This document shows positions 1-9,408 of a DNA stretch of 34,586 nt, piece after piece; position 1 is the stretch's first letter; each line of letters opens with the position of its first letter. The notes below the pieces were generated by a model that was given only the letters and a program-made list of their open reading frames with translations, did no database searches and was not told the origin of the DNA. A program made the translations under genes and the position numbers. Source of the stretch: Gemmatimonas phototrophica. Its GTDB lineage: Bacteria > Gemmatimonadota > Gemmatimonadetes > Gemmatimonadales > Gemmatimonadaceae. The stretch lies in contig CAMBRJ010000003.1 in NCBI GenBank assembly GCA_945870175.1, positions 1 through 34,586 on the forward strand. Direction: 5' to 3'.

Positions 1-60
1 CAGATGATCGCCGTCGCGTACCCAGGCAAAGCGCGGCGGGGATTGGGGGTCGAATCGCAT
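1..60 (-). CDS. N-terminal fragment of a minus-strand CDS running off the left edge (MRFDPQSPPRFAWVRDGDHL...)
   Basis: Reverse complement from 60 gives ATG CGA TTC GAC CCC CAA TCC CCG..., open to the edge with high-GC third positions; too short to assign a family. Confidence 0.4.
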   Translation of the reverse strand, partial: MRFDPQSPPRFAWVRDGDHL

Positions 61-148
61 AGCTGAGGCGGGCGTTCGGGGGGATCGGAAACCAGCTTAA
101 GTCTCGTGCGCGATGGCGGGTTCCTGAGCTCCGGCGAGTTCCGGAACA

Positions 149-256
149 GCCTGAACACGGAAATGGCGGAAAGGCACCGAACAGCACAGATAAGCAAAGC
201 GCGCTTTTACCGTATCAGTGTTCTTTCAGTGTCTTCCGCGATCTCCGTGTTCTGGC
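149..256 (+). repeat. Dispersed palindromic repeat element, copy 1 (47-nt arms 149-195 and 210-256, 14-nt loop)
   Basis: Imperfect inverted repeat GCCTGAACACGGA...GATAAGC / ...GATCTCCGTGTTCTGGC around AAAGCGCGCTTTTA; same length and layout as 7381-7488. Confidence 0.8.
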
Positions 257-329
257 TGTTCGTTGTTGCCGTGACCCCGTCCGTCGCATATTTCCCGGTG
301 AGCACCCTTCCCCCCGATCAGCCCCACCC

Positions 330-1490
330 ATGCGCCTTTTCGTCACTATCCTCGCCACCGGCACCGCGCTCCTCGCTGCGACGTCGGCATCGGCATCAGC
401 CCAGCAAGCCTCGCTCGTGTACCGGCTCGGCAAAGACACCGTGGCCATCGAGCAGTACACGCGCACAGCCACCGGCATGACCGGCGAGATGGTGCAGCGC
501 TCGGGGGCCGCCGTGGCGCGCTATCAATACACGATCACGCTGGCCAAGAACGGGCGCCCCGCGACGGCGTCGATCAAGCGCCTGAACGCCGACGGTTCGC
601 TGCCGCCGAACACGCCCAGCGACACACGCTTCACCGTGACCGCCGACTCTATCGTGCGCGAAGCGGTGTTCGCCGACAGCACGCCGCGACGGGCGTTCGC
701 GGCCAAGCAGGCGATGATCAACTTCCCCACGTTCATCTACGGCCCCACGGAATTGCTCGCCGCCCTCGCCAAGACGAAGGCGCCCGTCGATTCCCTTCCC
801 GCCCTCGGCCTCACCGGCAACCTCGGCGTCACCGGCATCACAACCGCCGGCGGCGACAGCGTTCGCCTGCGCGGTGGCGCCTACGCGATGATCCTGCGCT
901 TCGATGCGAACCAGCGCCTCCAATCGGTAGACGGAGCGCTCACCACCAACAAGTCCGTTGGTACGCGCGGCGCCGGCAGCCTCGACATCGCCGCCATCGC
1001 GAAGAACATGAAGCCCACCGGCACGCTGTCGCTGCGCGAAACCGCACGCGGTGCGTTCGGACAGGGTGGCATGGTGATCGTCGACTACGGCCGTCCGTCC
1101 GTGCGCGACCGTACCGTGTGGGGCGGCACGCTGGTGCCGTTCGATACCGTGTGGCGCACCGGTGCCAACGATGCCACGCACCTGTTCACGTCGCGCACAC
1201 TCACCATGGGTGATGTCGTCGTGCCGCCGGGAGCGTACACGTTGTTCGTGCAGCACACGCGCATGGGCACGTGGCTCCTCGTGAACAAACAGGTGGGACA
1301 GTGGGGCACGATCTACTCCGCGGCCAACGATCTCGGACGCGTACCGATGCAGATGAGTGCCACGCCCAGTCACGTGGAAGAGTTCACGATCGTGGTGCGC
1401 TCGATCAACCCCACGCGCGGCGCGATCGAGATGTCGTGGGGGCCGAGCATGGTGAGTGCGCCCTTCACCGCCACGGCGGTGCGGCCGTGA
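330..1490 (+). CDS. DUF2911 domain-containing secreted protein
   Basis: 386 aa; signal peptide MRLFVTILATGTALLAATSASASA; C-terminal DUF2911-like segment (GMVIVDYGRPSVRDRTVWGGTLVPFDTVWRTGANDATHLFTSRTLTMGDVVVPPGAYTLFV). Confidence 0.8.
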   Translation: MRLFVTILATGTALLAATSASASAQQASLVYRLGKDTVAIEQYTRTATGMTGEMVQRSGAAVARYQYTITLAKNGRPATASIKRLNADGSLPPNTPSDTRFTVTADSIVREAVFADSTPRRAFAAKQAMINFPTFIYGPTELLAALAKTKAPVDSLPALGLTGNLGVTGITTAGGDSVRLRGGAYAMILRFDANQRLQSVDGALTTNKSVGTRGAGSLDIAAIAKNMKPTGTLSLRETARGAFGQGGMVIVDYGRPSVRDRTVWGGTLVPFDTVWRTGANDATHLFTSRTLTMGDVVVPPGAYTLFVQHTRMGTWLLVNKQVGQWGTIYSAANDLGRVPMQMSATPSHVEEFTIVVRSINPTRGAIEMSWGPSMVSAPFTATAVRP

Positions 1491-1984
1491 GCACGCTGTC
1501 GGATTTCGCCGTCACGTCGGTGCAGGGCGACGCGATGCCGCTGTCGTCGCTCGCCGGCGGCGTCACGCTGGTGGTGAACGTGGCCAGTCAGTGCGGACTC
1601 ACGCCGCAGTACGCCGGACTCGAAGCACTGTATCGCAGCTACCGCGACCAAGGGCTCACGGTGCTCGGCTGTCCGTGCAATCAGTTCGGCGGGCAGGAGC
1701 CGGGCACGGAAGACAGCATCGTGCAATTCTGCAGCACCAAGTTCGACGTCACCTTTCCGCTCACGTCGAAGCTCAACGTGAATGGCGACGACGCCGACGC
1801 GCTCTGGCAGTGGATGAAGAGCGAGAAGCCCGGCCTGTTGGGCACCACGTCGGTCAAGTGGAACTTCACCAAGTTCCTGATCGGTCGCGATGGTCAGGTC
1901 ATCAAGCGTTTCGATCCCACCACGGTGCCGAGCGACATGATTCCGGATATCGAGCGTGCGCTGGCTGCTACCAGTGCGCCATAA
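1487..1984 (+). CDS. Glutathione peroxidase family protein (Cys type)
   Basis: GTG start overlaps the preceding stop (GTGA); [32 protein letters not shown] and [13 protein letters not shown] motifs. Confidence 0.92.
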   Translation: MSTLSDFAVTSVQGDAMPLSSLAGGVTLVVNVASQCGLTPQYAGLEALYRSYRDQGLTVLGCPCNQFGGQEPGTEDSIVQFCSTKFDVTFPLTSKLNVNGDDADALWQWMKSEKPGLLGTTSVKWNFTKFLIGRDGQVIKRFDPTTVPSDMIPDIERALAATSAP

Positions 1985-3584
1985 CGAAGATCTCGACGCC
2001 CACCAGGCACGCCAGCGCGAGACTGTGCCAGAACACGTAGCGCAGGATATCGCCCACCTGACCGTGCTGCCCCGTGGCCACGCCGGCCACGACGATGCTC
2101 TGGGCGTCGATCATCTTTCCCATCACGCCCCCTGAGCTGTTCGCGGCGGCGGCCAGCAGCGGCGAGACGCCGACCTGCTGGGCCGAGATCTGCTGCAGGT
2201 TGCCGAACAACACGTTGCTGGAGGTGTCGCTGCCGGTGAGTGCCACCCCCAGCCACCCCAGCAACGGCGAGAAGAAGGCGAACAGCACCCCCGTGCGCGC
2301 GAACGCCAGCCCGATCGTGGCATCGAGCCCGCCGTAGCGCGTCACGAAGCCCAGGGCCATCATCGCGGCGATCGTGAGCAGCGACAATCGTACCTTGAGC
2401 AGCGTCTCCCAATACGTGCGCAGCAGCGCCCGCGGCCCCATTCCCAGCAGCGCGCCCGAGAGCACGCCGGTGAGCAGCAGCGCCGTCCCGCTGGCCGACA
2501 GCCAGTTGAGCGTGAAGATCGCGTCCTCCGCCTTCGCGATCGCCACCACCGGCGGCGTGCGCAGCACGGCCTGATGCAGGAACGGCACCGGGAACGTGAA
2601 CAGCGATTGCGCATTCAGCCACGCCTTCATGTCCGGCAGCCCCCACAGAAACAGCAGCACCGACAGGATGCCCCACGGCATCCACGCGCGCAGCACGTGG
2701 GCGGTGCGATGCGGCGTGGCATCCGCAGCAGCGCGCGGCGTCTCCCCCGGAAAGCGCCACACCGTGCGCGGGCGCCACACGCGCAGCAGCAGCAACAGCG
2801 ACGCGATCGACACCAGCGAGGCACTGATGTCCACCAGCGTGGGTCCGTAGTGCTGACTCACATAGAACTGCGTCGCCCCGAAGCTGACGCCGACCACCAG
2901 GCAGGCCGGCCACACCTCGCGGAGGGAACGCCATCCGGCCATCACCCAGATGAGCCAGAAGGGAATGAGGATCGCGAACAGCGGCAGTTGGCGCCCCACC
3001 ATGGCGCTCAGTTCGTTTACGGGTAACTGCGTCACGCCGGCGAGCGCGATGATCGGTGTGCCGAGCGCGCCGAACGCCACCGGCGCCGTATTGCCGATCA
3101 GCGACAGGCCGGCGGCCGGGAGCGGCTTGAAGCCCAGCCCGATCAGCATGGCGGCCGAGATGGCGACCGGTGTGCCGAAACCGGCCGCCCCCTCGACGAA
3201 TGCGCCGAAGCAGAACGCAATGAGCAACAGCTGAATGCGGCGGTCTTCGGCGATGGAGACCACTGAGTCGCGCACCACATCGAACATCCCCGTATGCACG
3301 GTGATGGCGAACACGAACAGCGCGTTCAGCACGATCCACCCGATCGGAAAGAGGCCGTACAGCGCGCCGTGAGTCACGGCCGCCAGCGCGAGCGGCGTAG
3401 GCATCCCCGCCACCAGCACGGCCACCGCCACCGCCGCCGCGAGCCCCGCCACCGCGGCCAGATGGGCGCGCACATGCCAGACACCCAGCAGCGCCAATAG
3501 CACGATCACCGGCACCGCCGCCACCAAGGCCGACGGAAGGAGGGTGCCTAGGGGGAGGTAGGACTGCGGCCATGGAGTCAGCAT
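1968..3584 (-). CDS. lldP: L-lactate permease family transporter
   Basis: Multi-TM protein [26 protein letters not shown]...; [22 protein letters not shown] and [15 protein letters not shown] motifs of the LctP family. Start placed at internal ATG 3584. Confidence 0.9.
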   Translation of the reverse strand: MLTPWPQSYLPLGTLLPSALVAAVPVIVLLALLGVWHVRAHLAAVAGLAAAVAVAVLVAGMPTPLALAAVTHGALYGLFPIGWIVLNALFVFAITVHTGMFDVVRDSVVSIAEDRRIQLLLIAFCFGAFVEGAAGFGTPVAISAAMLIGLGFKPLPAAGLSLIGNTAPVAFGALGTPIIALAGVTQLPVNELSAMVGRQLPLFAILIPFWLIWVMAGWRSLREVWPACLVVGVSFGATQFYVSQHYGPTLVDISASLVSIASLLLLLRVWRPRTVWRFPGETPRAAADATPHRTAHVLRAWMPWGILSVLLFLWGLPDMKAWLNAQSLFTFPVPFLHQAVLRTPPVVAIAKAEDAIFTLNWLSASGTALLLTGVLSGALLGMGPRALLRTYWETLLKVRLSLLTIAAMMALGFVTRYGGLDATIGLAFARTGVLFAFFSPLLGWLGVALTGSDTSSNVLFGNLQQISAQQVGVSPLLAAAANSSGGVMGKMIDAQSIVVAGVATGQHGQVGDILRYVFWHSLALACLVGVEIFVMAHW

Positions 3585-3705
3585 GCCGCCAATGTGGGGC
3601 GTGGCGGCGCTGCTGTCCAAGGATCTCACCAACCGCGTCGCGTTTTGCCCATGATCAACACACCGACCGACGTGATGCGCGGCGCGAACGGCGAAGCGGT
3701 CGGCG

Positions 3706-4464
3706 TCACCTCGCCACGCGCAGGAGGCGCCGCACCACGAACAACAGCACCGCCCCCGCCACATTCACCGCCACCGACAGTTGCAGGGCACGCGCCAGCG
3801 CGTCACTGGCGCGCGCGAGCCCGGCCGCGGCCCGGTGCAGCATCGGCGCCGCGTGTGTTGGCCACACCGTGAGCCACACCGTGGGCGCGATCTGCGACAG
3901 CACCCACCACAGCGCCAGCGACAGCAACAACAGCGTCCCGAGCCAGGTGCCCAGCGTGAGCACCCCACGCCACGTGCCGCGCACGTCGGACGCGCTCAGG
4001 TGCATCGACCCGCCCACCGACAAGCTCACGTAGGCGAACAGCACCCAGCGCCACAGCGGGACCGCGGTCAGGCCGGCCAGGTCGGTCAGGCGCACCACAG
4101 GTGCCTCGAGCAGCAGCCGCGCCGCGATCAGGAGCACGGCCGCGCCGGCAAGCAGCGGCGCGATGCCGATCACGATGGTGCCCACGCGCTGATACGCGCT
4201 GGACGTGTCGTACGAGTGCTCCACCGAGCCGAGTGCCCCATCGGTGGCCTGTGGATCGAACCATTTCACGCGATCCACGCGATGGCGGAAGAGCAGGCAG
4301 GCGATCACGTGACTGCCTTCGTGCACGACCGTGCCCGGCAGCCCGAACAGGTACAGCTGCAGGCGACGGCCGAACAGCTGCGACGACTGCCGCGCCAGGA
4401 ACTGCGCCGACCAGTGCATGGCAGCGAGCAGAATGACCGGGGCGAGGAGGGGGGCTGCGGGCAA
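3706..4464 (-). CDS. Integral membrane protein with HExxH motif (M50-like putative metalloprotease)
   Basis: 252 aa, several hydrophobic segments, [18 protein letters not shown] near the N-terminus. Start is TTG and uncertain; the frame stays open upstream. Confidence 0.6.
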   Translation of the reverse strand: MPAAPLLAPVILLAAMHWSAQFLARQSSQLFGRRLQLYLFGLPGTVVHEGSHVIACLLFRHRVDRVKWFDPQATDGALGSVEHSYDTSSAYQRVGTIVIGIAPLLAGAAVLLIAARLLLEAPVVRLTDLAGLTAVPLWRWVLFAYVSLSVGGSMHLSASDVRGTWRGVLTLGTWLGTLLLLSLALWWVLSQIAPTVWLTVWPTHAAPMLHRAAAGLARASDALARALQLSVAVNVAGAVLLFVVRRLLRVAR

Positions 4465-4759
4465 TGGCGTGCCGTCGATCAGGACCTCATCGCGCGCTGG
4501 TCCGAAGCGGGTCCGAAGTCGCCGCCGTCCAACAGCGCTCGTCGGATGACACGATGTCTCCGTGCCGGACGATCGTGTCGCGCAGGAATCCCATGGGAGA
4601 CATCGGCGATGTGTTCACGAGCGGCGTATCTGAAGGCGGCGGCGTTGTCATCAAAATGCTCGGAATCGCGAGGGTGGTCAGCTCAGCCTAACGATAGCCA
4701 GAATGAAGCGAGTTCGCCCCCTGCCGCCCCCCATCCCCCAACCCGCTAGCTTTCCCCAG

Positions 4760-5044
4760 ATGGAAACGGAAAAACTCTACACGCTGATCGGACCCGACGG
4801 CTCGCGCGTCACCGGCACCACCAAAGGCACGATTGGCGGCTATCGCAAGGAACGCCGCTACGGCCGCCTCGACTGCAAGCTCGCCCGCCGGGCGCTGGCC
4901 AATGGCGCGCTGTACGCGCAGCAGCGGGTGTTCTTCGCCGACGAAGCCGCCGCGGTCGCTGCCGGATACCATCCGTGCTCGGTGTGCATGCCGGTGGAGT
5001 ACAAGGCGTGGAGAGCGGCTGGAGGCCATGCGGCCCGTCCGTAG
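4760..5044 (+). CDS. Standalone Ada-type metal-binding domain protein
   Basis: METEKLYTLIGPDGSRV...GRLDCKLARRALANGALYAQQRVFFADEAAAVAAGYHPCSVCMP matches the Ada N-terminal domain pattern ('F.s..eA.aaGyrPC..C'); no methyltransferase domain. Confidence 0.7.
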   Translation: METEKLYTLIGPDGSRVTGTTKGTIGGYRKERRYGRLDCKLARRALANGALYAQQRVFFADEAAAVAAGYHPCSVCMPVEYKAWRAAGGHAARP

Positions 5045-5107
5045 TGCCCATCGGCGCCCGTAGCCTGTAATCGCAGCACCTGCCCCACCCGCCGCGTAGT
5101 GTCGAGT

Positions 5108-7345
5108 ATGCCTCACCACTCGACGCCGCGGCGTTTTTCGTGTCTGTCACTTGCCGCCGGGCTGCTGCTGGCCGCCCCCTCCGCTGGCGCCCAGGGCCCT
5201 GCCCTTGACCGCGCGGCCGTGCCGGTCAATCCGGAAACGGTCGCCCGACCGTCATTCCGCGCCGCGCGCGCGACGGCCCCCATTGTGGTAGACGGCACGC
5301 TCGATGACGCCGCCTGGGCCGCCGCCCCCGTGCTCACCGACTTCGTGCAGCAGCTGCCGAGCACCGGCTATCCGGCGCGCTTCCGCACCGAGGTGCGAGT
5401 GCTGTACGACGCCACCAATCTCTACGTCGCCAGCGTCAACTACGACCCGGAGCCGGAGAAGGCGATCACGGTGGGGCTCGAGCGCGACTTCGTCTCGTCG
5501 AATAGCGACATCTTCGGCGTGGTGTTCGACACCTTCAACGACAAACGCAACTCCTTCCTGTTCCTCATCAACCCGAAGGGTGCGGTGCGCGACGAGCAGA
5601 CGTTCAATGACTCGCGCAACATCGTCGAAGCGTGGGACGGCATCTCCACCGTGCGCACGGTGCAACGCGACTCGAGCTGGACGCTCGAAATGCGGATCCC
5701 GCTCAAGACGCTGCGTTTCGATGCCACGCGCGATCCGCAGACGTGGGGGATCAACTTTATCCGTCGTGTGCGTCGCGTGAACGAAACGTCGTACTGGGCG
5801 CCCCTCGAGCGGCAGTATCGCGTGCATCGCATGTCGAAGGCCGGCACGATGGAAGGCATCACGGGGCTCAAGCAGGGGCGTAATCTGCAGATCAAGCCGT
5901 ACGCGCTGGCGCGCAACTCGGCCGGCGCGCAAGTGCCCAGCAGTCTGCTGGGCAGCAAGGCCGACATCGGCGGTGATCTCAAGTACGGCGTCACGCCGTC
6001 GCTCACGCTCGACCTCACGGCCAACACCGACTTCTCGCAGGTCGAAGTGGATCAGCAGGTCGTGAACCTCACGCGCTTCGGCATTCTCTTCCCCGAACGC
6101 CGCGAGTTCTTCATCGAGAACTCCGGCTCGTTCACCTTGGGTGACGTGGCCGAACGCAATTACCGGATGGGCGCGTCGCTGAGTGATTTCACGTTGTTCA
6201 ACTCACGCCAGATCGGGCTCACGAAAGACGGTCTGCCCATTCCCATTGCCGGCGGCGGTCGTCTCACCGGCCGCGTGGGTGGATGGGAAGTGGGACTGCT
6301 CGATATGCAAACGCAACGCGCGGGCACCACACCGACCGAGAACTTCGCCGTGGCGCGTGTGCGCCGAAATATCTTCGGCAACTCGGACATTGGACTACTC
6401 GCCGCCAATCGTCAGGCCACCGACAGCAGTGGCACCTACAATCGCTCGTATGGCGTCGACGCCAACATCCGTCTGCTGGGCAATCTGATCATCAACTCGT
6501 ACGTCGCGGTGAGCGATGCCGACACCGCCAGCTCCAACGGCACCGCCGGACGCGTATCGGCGGCGTATCGCGGCAAACTCTGGAACAGCTCGGCGATGTA
6601 CAAGCGCGTGTCGGATCACTTCGATCCCGGCATCGGCTTCGTGAACCGCCGCGGCTTCCAGCAGACGTATGCCACCACCGGCATTCACGCGCGGCCGAAG
6701 CTGAAGGGGATTCAGGAGCTCAATCCGTACGTCGAGGTGGACCTGTACACCGATCTCGATGGCAGCGCGCAGTCGCATCAGATCACAGCCGCACTGGACG
6801 TCTTCTTTCAGCCCGATGGTGAACTCAAGCTCCAAGTGAATGACTGGTTCGATCGCCTCGATCGCACCTTCACGCCGTTCCCGGGCCGGTCTATCCCGGT
6901 GGGCCGCTACAATTTCCGAAACGCCAAAGCCACCTACACCTCCACCCAGCGCTATCCGGTGTACGGCAACGCCGGCGTGCAGGTCGGGGACTTCTACAAC
7001 GGCACCAACACCACGCTGAGCGGCGGACTCACCTGGCGCCCGCGCTACGACATCAGCTTCGAGGGCACGTATCAGCACAACGATGTGTCGCTGCCCAGCG
7101 GCGCTTTTGCCGCCGACCTCGCCGGCGTGCGCGTGAAGTACGCGTACTCCACCACGCTCTTCGGCAGTACGTTCGTGCAGTACAACACGCAGTCACGCAG
7201 CTTCGTGACCAACGCACGGCTGGCCTGGCGCTATGCGCCGCTCAGCGATGTGTTCCTCGTGTATACGGAACGGCAAAATTCGTTCACGAACGTGCGCAAC
7301 GAGCGGTCGGTCGCGATCAAGGTCACGCGGATGGTGGCGTTTTAG
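5108..7345 (+). CDS. DUF5916 / family-9 CBM-like outer-membrane beta-barrel protein
   Basis: Signal peptide; IVVDGTLDDAAWAAAPVLTDFVQQLP (CBM9-like) then a long beta-rich C-terminus with LFPERREFFIENSGSF. GTG 5099 is an alternative start. Confidence 0.82.
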   Translation: MPHHSTPRRFSCLSLAAGLLLAAPSAGAQGPALDRAAVPVNPETVARPSFRAARATAPIVVDGTLDDAAWAAAPVLTDFVQQLPSTGYPARFRTEVRVLYDATNLYVASVNYDPEPEKAITVGLERDFVSSNSDIFGVVFDTFNDKRNSFLFLINPKGAVRDEQTFNDSRNIVEAWDGISTVRTVQRDSSWTLEMRIPLKTLRFDATRDPQTWGINFIRRVRRVNETSYWAPLERQYRVHRMSKAGTMEGITGLKQGRNLQIKPYALARNSAGAQVPSSLLGSKADIGGDLKYGVTPSLTLDLTANTDFSQVEVDQQVVNLTRFGILFPERREFFIENSGSFTLGDVAERNYRMGASLSDFTLFNSRQIGLTKDGLPIPIAGGGRLTGRVGGWEVGLLDMQTQRAGTTPTENFAVARVRRNIFGNSDIGLLAANRQATDSSGTYNRSYGVDANIRLLGNLIINSYVAVSDADTASSNGTAGRVSAAYRGKLWNSSAMYKRVSDHFDPGIGFVNRRGFQQTYATTGIHARPKLKGIQELNPYVEVDLYTDLDGSAQSHQITAALDVFFQPDGELKLQVNDWFDRLDRTFTPFPGRSIPVGRYNFRNAKATYTSTQRYPVYGNAGVQVGDFYNGTNTTLSGGLTWRPRYDISFEGTYQHNDVSLPSGAFAADLAGVRVKYAYSTTLFGSTFVQYNTQSRSFVTNARLAWRYAPLSDVFLVYTERQNSFTNVRNERSVAIKVTRMVAF

Positions 7346-7351
7346 TGGCAT

Positions 7352-7488
<137 letters not shown>

Positions 7489-7551
7489 CGTTAGCGATCT
7501 AGCCCATAGGCGGGTCGCGTGCGAGAAATCGATCCAGGCGTAGATTGGGAC

Positions 7552-9291
7552 ATGCCTTTCTTCAGCCTTCGCCCCGTTCGGGGCCACGTTGCCGTGACCG
7601 CCGCCGTGACCGCCGCGCTGATGGCCCTGCTCGTGGTGCCGCAGCCCCTGCTTCACGCGCAGTCGGCCTCGCCGAGCCGTAGCTATCCGCAGCTGCTGTC
7701 GCTGTTCACCGAATGGCGCACCTTCGAGGAGCCGCCGCGCCGCGACGGGATTCCCGATTACACCCCGCCCACCAACGCGCGCCGGCTCACCGCCCTCCGC
7801 GCCTTGCAGGCGAAGCTGCGCGCCATCGATACCACCGGCTGGCGCGTGCCGGAGCAGGTGGACTGGCACCTGGTGCGGGCCGAAATGAATGGCATGCAGT
7901 ATCACCTCACCGTGCTGACGCCGTTTTCGCGCGACCCGGCGTACTACGCCTCCGTGCGCACCGAGGAAAGCGATACGCCGGCCGAGGAGGGCCCCATGAT
8001 TCATGGTGCCGTCCGCTTGTGGCGGTATCCGGTGTGGCCGCGAACCGTGCTCGATCGGTCGCGTGCCCTCAACGCCGACGAATCACGCCGCCTCACGGCG
8101 CAGTTGAACACGATCCCCCCGTTGCTACGCCAGGCGCGGGTGAATCTGGCCAATGGCAACGCCAAGGACCTGTGGGTGGGCGCCGTCAAGACGTTCGACG
8201 AACAGCACGACGCGCTCGGCACACTGGCCACGTTGGTGGGCACCGCCAATCCGAACGACAGCGCGCTCAAGGCCGCGATTGCCGGCGCGGCAAGTGCCAC
8301 CGAATCGTTTACCGGCTGGCTCCGCACCGAAGCGCCAAAGAAGACGGGCAAGTCTGGCATCGGCACAACGCAGTACACGTGGTTCTTGAAGAACGTGCTG
8401 CTGGTGCCGCTGTCGTGGGAGGAGGAAGTCACGATCACGCGTCGCGAACTCGCTCGCGCGCACGCGTCACTGCGCCTCGAGGAAACACGCAACGCCGCGC
8501 TGCCGCCCATGGCGGTGGCCAAGTCGGCCGCGCAGTTCGCGACGATGCAAGCCGAGGCCCTGCCGCGCTACATGCAGTTCTTCCGCGACAAAGGCATCGT
8601 GACGGTGGAACCGTGGATGGAGCGCGCCTTGCGCGAGCGCTTTCAGTCGTACTCGCCCGAGGCCACGCGCAATTTCTTCTCGCAGGCCACGCACCGCGAT
8701 CCACGTACGTTGTGGACGCACCTCTGGCATTGGTGGGACAACGGCCGGTTCCGCGAGCATCCGCACGCCAGCCCGATCCGTCGCACGCCGCTGCTGTACA
8801 ACGTGTGGATGAGCCGGGCCGAAGGGATGGCCACGTCGATGGAAGAGTGGATGATGCAGGCGGGCTTGTACGACCAATCGCCGCGCTCACGCGAGATCGT
8901 GTGGACCATGCTGGCGGCACGCGCCGCGCGCGGCCTTGGCAATCTTTACGCGCACGCCAACACACTCACTATGGCGGAGGCGGCCGACATGCACGTGCGC
9001 TGGACGCCGCGCGGGTGGATGCGTCGCGATCCGCTGCTGGGCTTCGAGCAACACCTCTACCTGCGTCAACCAGGCTACGGCGCCAGCTACGTCACGGGTG
9101 GACGACTCATGGAGGAGACGATGGCCGAGCGCGCGCGGCAGCTTGGTGATGCGTTCACCATGAAGCGCTTCTTCGATGAAGTGAACACGGTGGGGATGAT
9201 TCCCGTATCGCTGGTGTATTGGGAACTCACCGGCGACGACCGGATGGTGCGCGAACTCCGAAACGGGGGCGGGCCGCTGCCGTTTCGGTGA
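7552..9291 (+). CDS. DUF885-like secreted protein lacking the canonical HExxPGH motif
   Basis: Signal peptide; C-terminus LRQPGYGASYVTGGRLMEETMAERARQLGDAFTMKRFFDEVNTVGMIPVSLVYWELTGDD is DUF885-like. GTG 7519 is an alternative start. Confidence 0.7.
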   Translation: MPFFSLRPVRGHVAVTAAVTAALMALLVVPQPLLHAQSASPSRSYPQLLSLFTEWRTFEEPPRRDGIPDYTPPTNARRLTALRALQAKLRAIDTTGWRVPEQVDWHLVRAEMNGMQYHLTVLTPFSRDPAYYASVRTEESDTPAEEGPMIHGAVRLWRYPVWPRTVLDRSRALNADESRRLTAQLNTIPPLLRQARVNLANGNAKDLWVGAVKTFDEQHDALGTLATLVGTANPNDSALKAAIAGAASATESFTGWLRTEAPKKTGKSGIGTTQYTWFLKNVLLVPLSWEEEVTITRRELARAHASLRLEETRNAALPPMAVAKSAAQFATMQAEALPRYMQFFRDKGIVTVEPWMERALRERFQSYSPEATRNFFSQATHRDPRTLWTHLWHWWDNGRFREHPHASPIRRTPLLYNVWMSRAEGMATSMEEWMMQAGLYDQSPRSREIVWTMLAARAARGLGNLYAHANTLTMAEAADMHVRWTPRGWMRRDPLLGFEQHLYLRQPGYGASYVTGGRLMEETMAERARQLGDAFTMKRFFDEVNTVGMIPVSLVYWELTGDDRMVRELRNGGGPLPFR

Positions 9292-9408
9292 AGACGTCGG
9301 CTGCTTGCCGTTATTTTCGAGGCTGGTGATATTGTAGGGGTACGCGTGGCGCGACCGTTCGCGGGATCTGCCGATGTTCGACTTACACCGCAGCCTTGAC
9401 CGAAGACA

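Noticed and set aside
106-480. 124-aa plus ORF and 7193-7429 minus ORF sharing SVSSAISVFWL
   Set aside because: The shared peptide comes from translating the palindromic DNA repeat, not from a conserved protein; it served only to confirm the element orientation.
396-1373. 325-aa minus-strand ORF opposite the DUF2911 gene
   Set aside because: Shadow ORF with Arg/His/Ala bias and no recognisable domain.
1894-3573. 559-aa minus-strand ORF in another frame within the lactate permease
   Set aside because: Gly/Arg/Ala-rich alternative frame of the same locus; only the 1968-3584 frame gives a coherent transporter.
4499-4518. 11-bp spaced direct repeat GGTCCGAAG...GGTCCGAAG suggesting a frameshifting duplication
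   Set aside because: Removing one 11-bp unit does not join the upstream 54-aa ORF to the membrane protein frame; it leads to another stop.
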